The position numbers and the translations under genes were made by a program. From Burkholderia pseudomultivorans (GTDB lineage Bacteria > Pseudomonadota > Gammaproteobacteria > Burkholderiales > Burkholderiaceae): DNA of 64,000 bases. The notes under the pieces were generated by a model that made no database searches, was not told where the DNA came from, and was given only the letters and a program-made list of their open reading frames with translations. Location: assembly GCF_001718415.1 (NCBI RefSeq), contig NZ_CP013378.1:248001-312000 (forward strand), written 5' to 3'. Shown in pieces: positions 17,881 to 26,161 of the stretch. Position 1 is the stretch's first letter, and the number at the start of each line of letters is the position of its first letter.

Positions 17881-18978
17881 TCAGGCCTTGTCCTGCACGA
17901 CGCCTCGGCGGATCTGGTCGAGTTCGATCGATTCGAACAGCGCCTTGAAGTTGCCTTCGCCGAAGCCCTGGTTGCCCTTGCGCTGGATGATCTCGAAGAA
18001 GATCGGCCCGATCTGGTTCTCGGTGAAGATCTGCAGCAGCAGGTCGTCGCGCGCGCCGTCGATCAGGATCTTGCGCTTCTTCAGCTCTTCCAGCGATTCG
18101 CCGTGGTTCGGCACGCGGCGGTCGACCAGCTCGTAATAGGTGTCGATCGTGTCGAGCAGCTTCACTTCCTTGCTGCGCAGGCCGTCGACCGCACCATAGA
18201 TGTCGTTCGTGCCGAGCGCGATGTGCTGGATCCCTTCGCCGTGGTACGCGTCGAGGTATTCCTGGATCTGGCCGGCCGTGTCCGAACCTTCCTCGTTGAT
18301 CGGGATGCGAATCTTGCCGCACGGCGAGGTCATCGCCTTCGACTTCACGCCCGTCACCTTGCCTTCGATGTCGAAGTAGCGCACTTCGCGGAAGTTGAAC
18401 AGGCGCTCGTAGAACTCCGCCCATTCCTGCATGCGGCCGCGATGCACGTTGTGCGTCAGGTGGTCGATGTAGGTCAGGCCGTGGCCGACCGGATTCGGAT
18501 TCGCGCCCGGGATCGGCTCGAAGTCGACGTCGTAGATGCTGATGTCGCCGATCGCGCCGGGCTGCGCGCCGTTCTTGCCGCGCCAGCGGTCGACGAAATA
18601 GATCAGCGAATCGCCGATGCCCTTGATCGCCGGGATGTTCAGCTCCATCGGGCCGGTCTTGTTGTCGAAGCCCCACGCGCCGAGTTCGAGCGCGTGCTTG
18701 TACGCCTTCGCCGCGTCCTGCACGCGGAACGCGATCGCGCAGATCGACGGGCCGTGCAGCCGCGCGAAGCGTTGCGCGAACGAATCGGGTTCGGCGTTGA
18801 TGATGAAGTTGATGTCGCCCTGGCGGTAGACCGTCACGTCCTTGTGGCGGTGGCGCGCGATCGCGGTGAAGCCCATCCGTTCGAACAGCTGTCCGAGCGC
18901 TTTCGGGTCCGGTGCCGTGTATTCGATGAATTCGAAGCCGTCGGTGCCGACGGGGTTGTCCCAGTTGGGGATCTGCAT
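17881..18978 (-). CDS. hppD: 4-hydroxyphenylpyruvate dioxygenase
   Basis: 365 residues. A non-haem Fe(II) dioxygenase that turns 4-hydroxyphenylpyruvate into homogentisate in tyrosine degradation. The 2-His-1-Glu iron triad is seen: His in THNVHRG (about residue 176), His in GIQHIALGTND (about 252) and Glu in IFFEIIQRKG (about 328). Length matches bacterial HPPD (about 355-365). The ATG at 18978 follows AGGAGACAG; that ribosome site matches the candidate sRNA over nine nt. It is divergently oriented from an Lrp-family gene over a 198-bp gap, which suggests amino-acid-responsive control, as is common for hppD loci. Confidence 0.96.
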   Translation of the reverse strand: MQIPNWDNPVGTDGFEFIEYTAPDPKALGQLFERMGFTAIARHRHKDVTVYRQGDINFIINAEPDSFAQRFARLHGPSICAIAFRVQDAAKAYKHALELGAWGFDNKTGPMELNIPAIKGIGDSLIYFVDRWRGKNGAQPGAIGDISIYDVDFEPIPGANPNPVGHGLTYIDHLTHNVHRGRMQEWAEFYERLFNFREVRYFDIEGKVTGVKSKAMTSPCGKIRIPINEEGSDTAGQIQEYLDAYHGEGIQHIALGTNDIYGAVDGLRSKEVKLLDTIDTYYELVDRRVPNHGESLEELKKRKILIDGARDDLLLQIFTENQIGPIFFEIIQRKGNQGFGEGNFKALFESIELDQIRRGVVQDKA

Positions 18979-19105
18979 GCTCTGTCTCCTGAGTCGGCCG
19001 GGGCGATGCGAAACCGCCGCCGGTCCCATGTCGAGGGTGATGCGCGGCGACGCGCAACGAATGAGTCCGTGCGACAAAGTGTAGCGGGCGACCGCGAGCG
19101 AAAAC

Positions 19106-19134
19106 TTGCGAACTTCATCGTCCGTGCCTACGAT
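19106..19134 (+). promoter_or_regulatory. Promoter of the Lrp-family gene
   Basis: TTGCGA at 19106-19111 and TACGAT at 19129-19134 with a 17-nt spacer. The leader to the ATG at 19177 would be about 36 nt. It lies in the divergent hppD-lrp gap. Confidence 0.5.
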
Positions 19135-19176
19135 GGCGCAATTTCCAGTCTTGAAATAACCCTGTGAGGGCAGAAG

Positions 19177-19701
19177 ATGGCGCAAGTCGAATTGGATGCC
19201 ATCGACCGGCGGATCCTGGCGATTCTTCAGGAGAACGGCCGCCTGTCGAACCAGGAGATCGCCGAGCGCGTGAACCTGTCGCCGAGCCCCTGCCTGCGGC
19301 GGATCCGGCGGCTCGAGGAAATCGGCGTGATCACCGGCTACGTCGCGCTGCTGGACCCGCAGAAGCTCGGACTCGACCTGCTCGCGTACGTGAGCGTGCG
19401 GCTCGAGAAGCGCGGCGGCGTCGTGCCGGTGCGCGTCGACGAAACCTCGGCGCGCGCGGGCGCGACCCATGCGGAGCTGTTTCGCGCGGCCGTGCAGGCG
19501 TGGCCGGAGGTGGTCGCGTGCCATGCGATGACGGGCGACATGGATTACCTGCTGCGCGTGCAGGTCGAGGACATGGCGCATTTCTCGCGCTTCGTGCAGG
19601 AGCATCTGCTGCATCATCCGTCGGTAATCGACGTGAAGACGAGCTTTTCGCTCGAATGCTTCAAGGAGACGACGGCGCTGCCGATCCGGTCGGTGCGCTA
19701 G
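19177..19701 (+). CDS. Lrp/AsnC-family transcriptional regulator
   Basis: 174 residues. The N-terminal helix-turn-helix (LDAIDRRILAILQENGRLSNQEIAERVNLSPSPCLRRIRRLEEIGVI) and the C-terminal RAM (ligand-binding beta-alpha) domain (DYLLRVQVEDMAHFSRFVQEHLL) are typical of Lrp proteins, which sense amino acids as octamers. It is about 15-20 residues longer than a typical family member, with extra sequence RGGVVPVRVDETSARAGATH between the first and second strands of the RAM domain. Divergent from hppD, so the likely target is tyrosine catabolism, although this is context only. Confidence 0.94.
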   Translation: MAQVELDAIDRRILAILQENGRLSNQEIAERVNLSPSPCLRRIRRLEEIGVITGYVALLDPQKLGLDLLAYVSVRLEKRGGVVPVRVDETSARAGATHAELFRAAVQAWPEVVACHAMTGDMDYLLRVQVEDMAHFSRFVQEHLLHHPSVIDVKTSFSLECFKETTALPIRSVR

Positions 19702-19764
19702 CGCGGGGCGCGGAGGCGGGGAAGGGAAAGGCCGGACGCCCGCGGGGCGCCCAGCTGGCCGACA

Positions 19765-20412
19765 TTACGCCGTCAGCGCGGCGGGCATCAGCGATTCGAT
19801 GAACTTCGACGTGCGGTGCGCCTGACGCTTGAGCGCGTAGTCGAACACCGCAGCCTGTTCCTGCAGCATCTCGGCGATGATCGTCGAGTGGTCGGCCGGC
19901 GGCAGCGACAGGTATGCATCGGCCTCGCCGTATGCGTACTCGATCCGCATCCCGGACTTCTTCGCGATGTGCATCATCGTCGCGTTGCGCGACAGGCAGT
20001 GCATGTACAGCATCGTCACGTGCGTGTTGCGGCTGCGGATCGCCGCGCGCTCGAACAGCTTCGTGCCGACGCCGCGGCCGCGCGCGCTTTCGAGCACCGA
20101 CACGCCGAACTCGGCCGTGCGCTTGTCGCCTTCGGCCGGCAGATAGGCCAGATGGCCGACGCCGACCAGTTCGAGGGCATGGTCGAATACGCCGAACACG
20201 GTGTCGCGGCCGAAATCGATGGTGCGGACATAGTTCTCGATCACGTGGTCGGGCACCATCTGGCCGAAGCGCAGCAGGCGGTCCTCTTCGTCGAGCGATA
20301 GAAAGTGGGTGAGCATGCGCTCACGATCTTTGGAAGCCAGTTCCCTGACGAGAACCGGCGCACTGCCGGCCGTGCCGACAACATCGGCCGAGCCGTCGAA
20401 TTGCGTGTTCAT
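19765..20412 (-). CDS. GNAT-family N-acetyltransferase
   Basis: 215 residues. Residues about 20-165 hold a GNAT fold with the acetyl-CoA pyrophosphate loop as SARGRGVGTKLFERA (R/Q-x-x-G-x-G/A type) and an upstream AEFGVSV strand. About 50 C-terminal residues after the fold are helical and hydrophilic. The substrate is unknown. The ATG at 20412 is preceded by GAGGAACCCACG. It lies between the Lrp gene (convergent) and the TetR gene (same strand) as its own unit, with a candidate minus-strand -10 TAAAAT at 20463-20468 whose flank is shared with the pyrE upstream region. Confidence 0.88.
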   Translation of the reverse strand: MNTQFDGSADVVGTAGSAPVLVRELASKDRERMLTHFLSLDEEDRLLRFGQMVPDHVIENYVRTIDFGRDTVFGVFDHALELVGVGHLAYLPAEGDKRTAEFGVSVLESARGRGVGTKLFERAAIRSRNTHVTMLYMHCLSRNATMMHIAKKSGMRIEYAYGEADAYLSLPPADHSTIIAEMLQEQAAVFDYALKRQAHRTSKFIESLMPAALTA

Positions 20413-20517
20413 CGTGGGTTCCTCAGTGTGTGACCGTACAGCGGGTTGTGCAATGCAGCAGCATTTTACCCGACCGAGGGCCTCCGGATCCGGGAAAACC
20501 CGTACGTCTCACTGAGG

Positions 20518-20592
20518 ATGAATTCTAAATCCGCTTAGTTAATAAGCTATATCATTGATTTTTAAGGAATTTATAATTCATCATATGAAATT
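20518..20592. other. AT-rich intergenic island
   Basis: About 75 nt of unusually AT-rich sequence in a GC-rich genome, between the TetR stop and the GNAT start. It includes the small inverted repeat GCTTAGTTAATAAGC and GAATTTATAATTC-like stretches. No gene or classical terminator was recognised. It may hold distal promoter elements for the GNAT gene. Confidence 0.5.
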
Positions 20593-20646
20593 TGCGGCGC
20601 GCTGTCGCAGTGTACCCGCCGCGCAACGCTTGCTGCTCCGCGCCAT

Positions 20647-21252
20647 TCAGCCCGTCGTCGACAGCCCGCGCTCGATCATGTCGATCACCTGTTCGGCGAA
20701 GTCGCGGTAGCCGAGCCGGCCGCCGGGCTTCAGCCACGTGAAGGTCCAGTTGATCATCCCGAACACCATCATCGTCACCGACGTCTGGTTTTCCTTCGAA
20801 ATGCGGTCGGGATACGCGCGTGCGAGCTGGCGCGAGAATGCGGCGACGATGTCGCGCTGGCGGTCGAGCACGATTTCGCGCTGCGCGTCCTCGAGGTATT
20901 TCACGTCGTTGAGCAGCGCGACATGGCGGCTGTGCGAGGTCTCGTATTCGGCGAGGAACGCGCGCACCAGCGCCGCGAACGCCTCGCGCTCGGTCAGGCC
21001 GCGCCGCTGGCTCGCGCCTTCGACCTCCGCGATGATCAGCATCAGCCGCTTCGTGTAGCGGTCGAGCAGGTCGAACAGGATCGCTTCCTTGCTCTCGTAA
21101 TAGTGATAGAGGCGCGCCTTCGAGGTGCCGCTCGCGGTCGCGAGATCGGACATCGACGTGCTCGGATAGCTCGTTTGCGCGAATTTGTCGGCGGCGAGAT
21201 CGAGGATCTGCTCGCGCTGGGATTCGTGGTCGGGCGCTCGGGTACGGGCCAT
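20647..21252 (-). CDS. TetR-family repressor of phenylacetate degradation (PaaR-like)
   Basis: 201 residues. The N-terminal TetR helix-turn-helix is QREQILDLAADKFAQTSYPSTSMSDLATASGTSKARLYHYYESKEAILFDLL; the rest is the all-helical ligand-binding/dimer domain. In Burkholderia a TetR gene in this position next to paa is the phenylacetyl-CoA-responsive repressor, and a perfect palindrome of TetR type lies at the paaA promoter (26146-26161). It is transcribed in the same direction as the paa block and the DUF1835 gene, 16 nt after the latter. Assignment to paa control rests on context and on known Burkholderia biology rather than on a residue-level signature. Confidence 0.88.
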   Translation of the reverse strand: MARTRAPDHESQREQILDLAADKFAQTSYPSTSMSDLATASGTSKARLYHYYESKEAILFDLLDRYTKRLMLIIAEVEGASQRRGLTEREAFAALVRAFLAEYETSHSRHVALLNDVKYLEDAQREIVLDRQRDIVAAFSRQLARAYPDRISKENQTSVTMMVFGMINWTFTWLKPGGRLGYRDFAEQVIDMIERGLSTTG

Positions 21253-21268
21253 GGTCGAATGCGGAAGA

Positions 21269-22084
21269 TCAGCGGTGCGCGCTTGCCGCGCGCAGCTGCG
21301 TGGTGGGGAGGGCGGCGGGCGCGTCGTCCTGCAGCTCGAGCCGGCCGGCCGCCGCGAGTTCGCGGCAGCGCCACCAGGCGATCGAGTCGCTGACGAACAG
21401 GCCGCCGCGGTCGGCGTCGGCCATGATGCTGCCGACGAGATGGCGCGCGGGCCGCCAGCCGGCTTCCGCGCGCGCGAGGATCAGTGCGTCGAGGTCGGCG
21501 TAGTAGCCGCTCTTGATCGTATTGCTGACCCAATAGCGCAGTTCGGCGTTCAGATGCTTCGCTTCCTGCCATTCGAGCGCGAGGCGGCCGATGCGCAGCA
21601 CCGAGATCGGCGCGGCCGCCGGCCGTTTGCGGGCCAGCTGCGCGGGCTCGAACATGCCGGTCGAGCAGGCTTGGTCGGCGCGCGAGAGCGAGGCGCGCTG
21701 CGGCGCGTCGAGGTCGGCGGCGGACAGCCGCACCTCGTTCAGGCGCTGCGGCACGTTGCGCAAGTGATAGGCGACGCGGCGCAGCAGCAGCTTGTCGCCG
21801 ACGCTCGGCGCATGCCACACGACCACCTGGCCGGCGTCCATCGCGAGCTGGTCGAGGCGGGCGAATTCCTGTTCGACTTCCGCCTTCCAGTCGGGAATCT
21901 GGTCGCCGAGCACGCGCTGCCAGAACGACGCGCGCGTGTCCGACGCCTCGTCGGCGCCCTTCAGCGGCCCGACGCCGAGATCGTCGAGCAGCCCGACGAC
22001 GCGCTCGTCGCGCCCGGCTTGCGCGAGCGCCTCGCGCAGCGACGCGGCGGCGGTGCCGCCCTGAATCACGTGAATGGTACTCAT
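21269..22084 (-). CDS. DUF1835 domain-containing protein
   Basis: 271 residues. The N-terminal half starts STIHVIQGGTAAASLREAL and continues VVGLLDDLGVGPLK, the landmark of DUF1835; the C-terminal half (WRPARHLVGSIMADADRGGLFVSDSIAWWRCRELAAAGRLEL) looks like the companion DUF3658 domain. Both are of unknown function. No catalytic motif was recognised. It lies between the terminator that closes the paa operon and the TetR regulator, and it ends 16 nt before the latter, so it is probably co-transcribed with the regulator rather than with paaABCDE. Confidence 0.85.
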   Translation of the reverse strand: MSTIHVIQGGTAAASLREALAQAGRDERVVGLLDDLGVGPLKGADEASDTRASFWQRVLGDQIPDWKAEVEQEFARLDQLAMDAGQVVVWHAPSVGDKLLLRRVAYHLRNVPQRLNEVRLSAADLDAPQRASLSRADQACSTGMFEPAQLARKRPAAAPISVLRIGRLALEWQEAKHLNAELRYWVSNTIKSGYYADLDALILARAEAGWRPARHLVGSIMADADRGGLFVSDSIAWWRCRELAAAGRLELQDDAPAALPTTQLRAASAHR

Positions 22085-22110
22085 CGGCCTGTCGTCAGCA
22101 AAAGAAAACC

Positions 22111-22152
22111 GCCGGCGGACTGGACGCTGCGAGACGTGTCCAGCCGGCCGGC
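22111..22152 (-). terminator. paaABCDE operon terminator
   Basis: Imperfect 15-bp stem (22111-22125 with 22138-22152) with one 3-nt internal mismatch and a 12-nt loop. Read on the minus strand it is followed by GGTTTTCTTTTG. It separates paaE from the DUF1835 gene. Confidence 0.65.
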
Positions 22153-22216
22153 GGCCCCTAGTGTAAGCGAGATGTGTGACGACGAGAAACCGCCGGGCGC
22201 CGCGACGCGACGCCGG

Positions 22217-23305
22217 TCAACGCTCGTCGAAGCTGACGACCACCTTGTCGCTGACCGGATGGCACTGGCAGGTGAGCACGAAACCGTCCTTCACTTCCTG
22301 CTCCTCCAGCGTGTAGTTCTTTTCCATCCGGACTTCGCCTTCGACGACCTTCGCGCGGCACGTGCAGCACACGCCGCCCTTGCACGCGTAAGGCAGCGCG
22401 AGGCCCGCGCGCAGGCCCACATCGAGCAGGCTCACGCCCTCGTACGGCAGGCGCAGCTTGCGTTTCTTGCCGTCGAGCACGATTTCGAGGTCGGCGGCGG
22501 GCGTCTGCTCGGTGATCTCGACGACCGGCACGCCGGCCTGAGGCAGCGGCGAGCCGAAGCGCTCGACGTGCACCTTGGCCGGCGGCACGCCGGCCGCCTT
22601 CAGCGCGGCTTCGGCCGCGTCCATCATCGGCGCGGGGCCGCAGATGAACGCCTCGTCGATCGTGTCGGCCGGCACCAGCGTGGCGAGGAAGGCCGTGCAC
22701 TTCGCCTCGTCGAGCACGCCGTTGAACAGCTCGACGTCCTGCAGGTCGTCCGACAGCACGTGATACAGGACGAAGCGGTTCATGTAGCGGTTCTTCAGGT
22801 CCTCCAGCTCCTCCGCGAACATGATCGCGTCGACGCTGCGGTTGCCGTAGATCAGCGTGAACGTGCTGCGCGGCTCGAGTTCGAGCGTCGTCTTCACGAT
22901 CGCGAGCACCGGCGTGATCCCCGAGCCGCCGGAGAACGCGACGTACTGCTTGCCGTGGTCGGCGTTCAGGTGCGTGAAGAAGCGGCCGTCCGGTGTCATC
23001 ACGTCGATCGTGTGGCCCGGCTTCAGCGTGTCGAACGCGAAGTTCGAGAAGCGGCCGCCGCGCACGCGCTTGATGCCGATGCGCAGCTCGCCGTCGCGGT
23101 CGTAGTCGGTCGTGCCGACGCAGATCGAATACGAACGGCGCGTTTCCTCGCCGTCGATGTGGGTCTTCAGCGTGACGAACTGGCCCTGCGTGAAGCGGTA
23201 CGCGTCGCGCAGCTCGGCCGGCACATCGAACGAGACGGTCACGGCGTCGGCGGTCTCGGGCCGCACGTCGCGGATACGCAGCGGATGAAATTGCGGGGTC
23301 GCCAT
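22217..23305 (-). CDS. paaE: Phenylacetyl-CoA 1,2-epoxidase reductase subunit
   Basis: 362 residues. It supplies electrons from NADPH to the PaaABCE epoxidase. An N-terminal ferredoxin-NADP reductase module has the FAD motif RRSYSIC and the NADP motif GGSGITPVLAI; a C-terminal plant-type [2Fe-2S] domain has CKGGVCCTCRAK with a last Cys in LTCQCHP. The order FNR then ferredoxin and the length are typical for PaaE. The ATG at 23305 lies five nt after the paaD stop, so the two are translationally coupled; a longer upstream frame overlaps paaD and was discarded. Last gene of the paaABCDE operon, followed by a hairpin. Confidence 0.96.
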   Translation of the reverse strand: MATPQFHPLRIRDVRPETADAVTVSFDVPAELRDAYRFTQGQFVTLKTHIDGEETRRSYSICVGTTDYDRDGELRIGIKRVRGGRFSNFAFDTLKPGHTIDVMTPDGRFFTHLNADHGKQYVAFSGGSGITPVLAIVKTTLELEPRSTFTLIYGNRSVDAIMFAEELEDLKNRYMNRFVLYHVLSDDLQDVELFNGVLDEAKCTAFLATLVPADTIDEAFICGPAPMMDAAEAALKAAGVPPAKVHVERFGSPLPQAGVPVVEITEQTPAADLEIVLDGKKRKLRLPYEGVSLLDVGLRAGLALPYACKGGVCCTCRAKVVEGEVRMEKNYTLEEQEVKDGFVLTCQCHPVSDKVVVSFDER

Positions 23306-23310
23306 ATCGG

Positions 23311-23874
23311 TCAGTAAGGTTTGAAGTAGTCGAAGGGTTCGCGGCAATCGACGCAGCGATACAGCGCCTTGCAGGCGGTCGACGCGAATTGCGCGAGACG
23401 TTCGGTGCGCGCGGAGCCGCAGCGCGGGCAGACGGGCGCCGCGACGGGGCGCGGCACGAAGCGCACGACGTTCTCGCGCGGCGCGGCGCTGCCGCACTGG
23501 CCGACCGGCGGCGCGATGCCGTACGCGCGCAGCTTGTCGCGCGCTTCCTGCGTGATCCAGTCGGTCGTCCACGCGGGCGCGAGCACCGTCTCGATCCGGT
23601 GCGGCGGCAGGCCGGCGGCCTGCAGCGCGGCGGCGATGTCCTCGGCGATCTGCGACATCGCCGGGCAGCCCGAGTAGGTCGGCGTAATCACGACTTCGAG
23701 CAGGCCGTCGTCCGCGCGGCGGACGTCGCGCAGGATCCCGAGTTCGCGGATCGACACGACCGGAATCTCGGGGTCGGGCACGGCTTCGAGCACGTCCCAC
23801 GCGCGCGCGAGCAGCGCGTCGTCGTGGCGCGCTGCGGGCGCTTCGTGGGCGGGGGCGGTGGTCGGGACGGACAT
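23311..23874 (-). CDS. paaD: Phenylacetate oxygenase accessory protein (Fe-S maturation)
   Basis: 187 residues. It has a MIP18/DUF59-like N-terminal part, ARAWDVLEAVPDPEIPVVSIRELGIL...YSGCPAMSQIAEDI, and a C-terminal zinc-ribbon-like segment with CPRCGS (about 148) and CVDC near the end. PaaD is thought to assist maturation of the epoxidase Fe-S or di-iron centres. The first 20 residues are an Ala-rich tail that could allow a later start, but the ATG at 23874 has the upstream GGAGCCCGACG. Located between paaC (25 nt gap) and paaE (5 nt gap). Confidence 0.95.
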   Translation of the reverse strand: MSVPTTAPAHEAPAARHDDALLARAWDVLEAVPDPEIPVVSIRELGILRDVRRADDGLLEVVITPTYSGCPAMSQIAEDIAAALQAAGLPPHRIETVLAPAWTTDWITQEARDKLRAYGIAPPVGQCGSAAPRENVVRFVPRPVAAPVCPRCGSARTERLAQFASTACKALYRCVDCREPFDYFKPY

Positions 23875-23899
23875 CGTCGGGCTCCGTGGCGTCGGCCGC

Positions 23900-24703
23900 T
23901 TACCAGCTCGCGCCGGGATGCTGGCGCGCGAGGCTCTGCATTTCCGCGAGCAGGTAGCCCATATGCTCCGAGTGCTCGCCCTGCTTGCCGGTCGTCACGT
24001 GCTGCACGGGCGCCGGCATCGACAGCGTCGCTTCGGCGAGTGCGTCGTCGACGTCCGCGCGCCACGCGGCTTCGATGTCGGCCAGCGCGGGGGCGATCTG
24101 CTGCGCGGCGACCGCGGCGTCGACGGCGTCGGGCGCGAAGCATTCGCGCGTGTACGGCATCAGGTAGTCGAGCGCGGCCTGCGCGCGGCGATGCGATTCG
24201 TCGGTGCCGTCGCCGAGGCGCACCAGCCATTCGCGTGCGTGCTGCACGTGATAGCGCGTTTCCTTCACCGATTTCGCAGCGATCGCGGCGAGCTGCGCGT
24301 CGGCCGACGTTTCGAGCGCGCTCCATACGTGCAGCATCAGCGTCGCATACAGGAAATTGCGCACGATCGTCACCGCGTAGTCCTTGTCGGCGTGCGCGGT
24401 GCCGGCGAGCGGGCCGTAGTGCGGCAGCTCGGCGAGCGTGAAGTTCGCGAACTCGCGTTCGGTGCGGAAGTAAGCGTAATCGTCCTCGGTCTTCGCCGCG
24501 CCGTTGAGCTGGCGCTCGAGCTCGGCCGCGTGCGTATACAGCATGCGCGCCTGGCCGATGAGGTCGAGGCTCATGTTGGTGAGCGCGATGTCTTCCTCGA
24601 GGATCGGGCCGTGGCCGCACCATTCGGCGTTGCGCTGACCGAGGATCAGCGCGTTGTCCGCGAGGCGCAGCACGTAGGAGAGGTGTTCGGGCGTGATCGT
24701 CAT
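23900..24703 (-). CDS. paaC: Phenylacetyl-CoA epoxidase structural subunit
   Basis: 267 residues, all-helical ferritin-like protein that pairs with PaaA in the catalytic core of the epoxidase; PaaC has lost the di-iron site in known structures. It starts MTITPEHLSYVLRLADNALILGQRNAEWCGHGPILEEDIALTNMSLDLIGQARML, strongly typical of PaaC, and later has KSVKETRYHVQHAREWLVRLGDGT and the C-terminal EHSEHMGYLLAEMQSLAR. It begins 10 nt after the paaB stop. Length matches the family (about 250-270). Confidence 0.96.
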   Translation of the reverse strand: MTITPEHLSYVLRLADNALILGQRNAEWCGHGPILEEDIALTNMSLDLIGQARMLYTHAAELERQLNGAAKTEDDYAYFRTEREFANFTLAELPHYGPLAGTAHADKDYAVTIVRNFLYATLMLHVWSALETSADAQLAAIAAKSVKETRYHVQHAREWLVRLGDGTDESHRRAQAALDYLMPYTRECFAPDAVDAAVAAQQIAPALADIEAAWRADVDDALAEATLSMPAPVQHVTTGKQGEHSEHMGYLLAEMQSLARQHPGASW

Positions 24704-24713
24704 GGCGCGGGCG

Positions 24714-24998
24714 TTACATGTGGTTGACTTCGTCGGGCAGCGTGTAGAAGGTCGGGTGACGGTAGATCTTGTCGCCCGCCGGCTCGAACATCTCGGCCTT
24801 CTCGTTCGGATCCGACGCGGTGATCGCCGACGACGGCACCACCCAGATGCTCACGCCTTCCTGGCGGCGCGTGTAGACGTCGCGCGCCATGCGCAGCGCC
24901 ATCGTCGCGTCGGCCGCGTGCAGGCTGCCGCAGTGTTTGTGGTCGAGGCCCTGCTTGCTGCGCACGAACACTTCCCAGATCGGCCATTCCTTGTTCAT
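24714..24998 (-). CDS. paaB: Phenylacetyl-CoA epoxidase subunit B
   Basis: 94 residues, a small subunit that bridges the PaaAC heterodimers in the complex. The sequence MNKEWPIWEVFVRSKQGLDHKHCGSLHAADATMALRMARDVYTRRQEG is a textbook PaaB start, and the length of about 95 is typical. The ATG at 24998 is preceded by AGGAGAGAAAG; a longer in-frame extension upstream has no ribosome site. About 105 nt separate it from paaA, a longer gap than elsewhere in the operon. Confidence 0.96.
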   Translation of the reverse strand: MNKEWPIWEVFVRSKQGLDHKHCGSLHAADATMALRMARDVYTRRQEGVSIWVVPSSAITASDPNEKAEMFEPAGDKIYRHPTFYTLPDEVNHM

Positions 24999-25103
24999 CT
25001 TTCTCTCCTGTCGACCGGCGTCTCGCGCGCGGGCGCATGTGCCGGTCGGATGCAATGCTGCGAATTCGATGGATGCCGGCGCGCGGGCGCCGGCGCGGGC
25101 CGC

Positions 25104-26102
25104 TTACGCGGCGTGCTGTTCGGCGCGCGCGCGGCGCTTCGCTTCATGCGCGAGCGCGGCTTCGCGTACCCACGCGCCGTCCTCGTGCGCCTTCACGCGC
25201 GTGGCGAGGCGTTCCTTGTTGCACGGGCCGTCGCCGTTGACGACGCGCCAGAATTCGTCCCAGTCGATCGCGCCGTAATCGTAGTGGCCGCGCGCGTCGT
25301 TCCACTTCAGGTCGGGATCGGGCAGCGTGACGCCGAGCACCTTCGCCTGCTCGACCGTCGCGTCGACGAACTTCTGCCGCAGATCGTCGTTCGAGATCCG
25401 CTTGATGCCCCATTTCGCCGACTGGTTGCTGTGGACCGAATCGGCATCGCTCGGGCCAAACATCATCAGCACCGGCCACCACCAGCGGTTCACGGCCTGC
25501 TGCACCATCGCGCGCTGCGCGTCGCTGCCCTTCATCATCGACAGCAGCGCGTCGAAGCCCTGGCGCTGGTGGAACGACTCTTCCTTGCACACGCGGATCA
25601 TCGCGCGCGCATAGGGGCCGTACGTGCAGCGGCACAGCGGGATCTGGTTCATGATCGCGGCGCCGTCGACCAGCCAGCCGATCACGCCGACGTCGGCCCA
25701 GGTCGGCGTCGGATAGTTGAAGATGCTCGAATACTTGGCCTTGCCGGCATGCAGCGCGTCGATCAGCGCATCGCGCGACACGCCGAGCGTTTCGGCCGCG
25801 CTGTACAGGTAGAGGCCGTGGCCGGCTTCGTCCTGCACCTTCGCGAGCAGGATCGCCTTGCGCTTCAGGCTCGGCGCGCGCGAGATCCAGTTGCCTTCGG
25901 GCAGCATGCCGACCACTTCCGAGTGCGCGTGCTGCGAGATCTGGCGGATCAGCGTCTTGCGGTAGGCGTCGGGCATCCAGTCCTGCGGTTCGATCTTGCC
26001 GTCCGCGGCCATGACCGCGTCGAACCGCGCCTGCTCGGGCGACTCGGCGGTGGCGTCGAGCGGCGCGACGTTGCCGGGGATGTCGAGGGATTGCGTGTAC
26101 AT
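25104..26102 (-). CDS. paaA: Phenylacetyl-CoA 1,2-epoxidase catalytic subunit
   Basis: 332 residues. This di-iron oxygenase inserts an oxygen atom into the aromatic ring of phenylacetyl-CoA. Iron-ligand motifs are visible as [13 protein letters not shown] (ExxH) and [15 protein letters not shown] (EExxH). The chosen ATG at 26102 gives [17 protein letters not shown]; the longer frame back to 26147 runs through the -10 region and the operator and cannot be translated. The ribosome site is weak (GAGAG ten or more nt upstream). First gene of paaABCDE, with a perfect TetR-type palindrome inside its promoter. Confidence 0.96.
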   Translation of the reverse strand: MYTQSLDIPGNVAPLDATAESPEQARFDAVMAADGKIEPQDWMPDAYRKTLIRQISQHAHSEVVGMLPEGNWISRAPSLKRKAILLAKVQDEAGHGLYLYSAAETLGVSRDALIDALHAGKAKYSSIFNYPTPTWADVGVIGWLVDGAAIMNQIPLCRCTYGPYARAMIRVCKEESFHQRQGFDALLSMMKGSDAQRAMVQQAVNRWWWPVLMMFGPSDADSVHSNQSAKWGIKRISNDDLRQKFVDATVEQAKVLGVTLPDPDLKWNDARGHYDYGAIDWDEFWRVVNGDGPCNKERLATRVKAHEDGAWVREAALAHEAKRRARAEQHAA

Positions 26103-26145
26103 GGCGAGGGCTCTCGTCCGGGTGAATGTGTGCGCAGTATAAACC

Positions 26146-26161
26146 AACCGACCGGTCGGTT
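26146..26161. promoter_or_regulatory. PaaR operator in the paaA promoter
   Basis: Perfect 16-bp palindrome AACCGACCGGTCGGTT. On the minus strand it lies just upstream of TATACT (26136-26141), a good -10 for paaA, so the palindrome occupies the spacer between -35 and -10. That position suits repression by the TetR-family protein encoded downstream. A TSS near 26129 would leave a ~27-nt leader. Confidence 0.85.
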
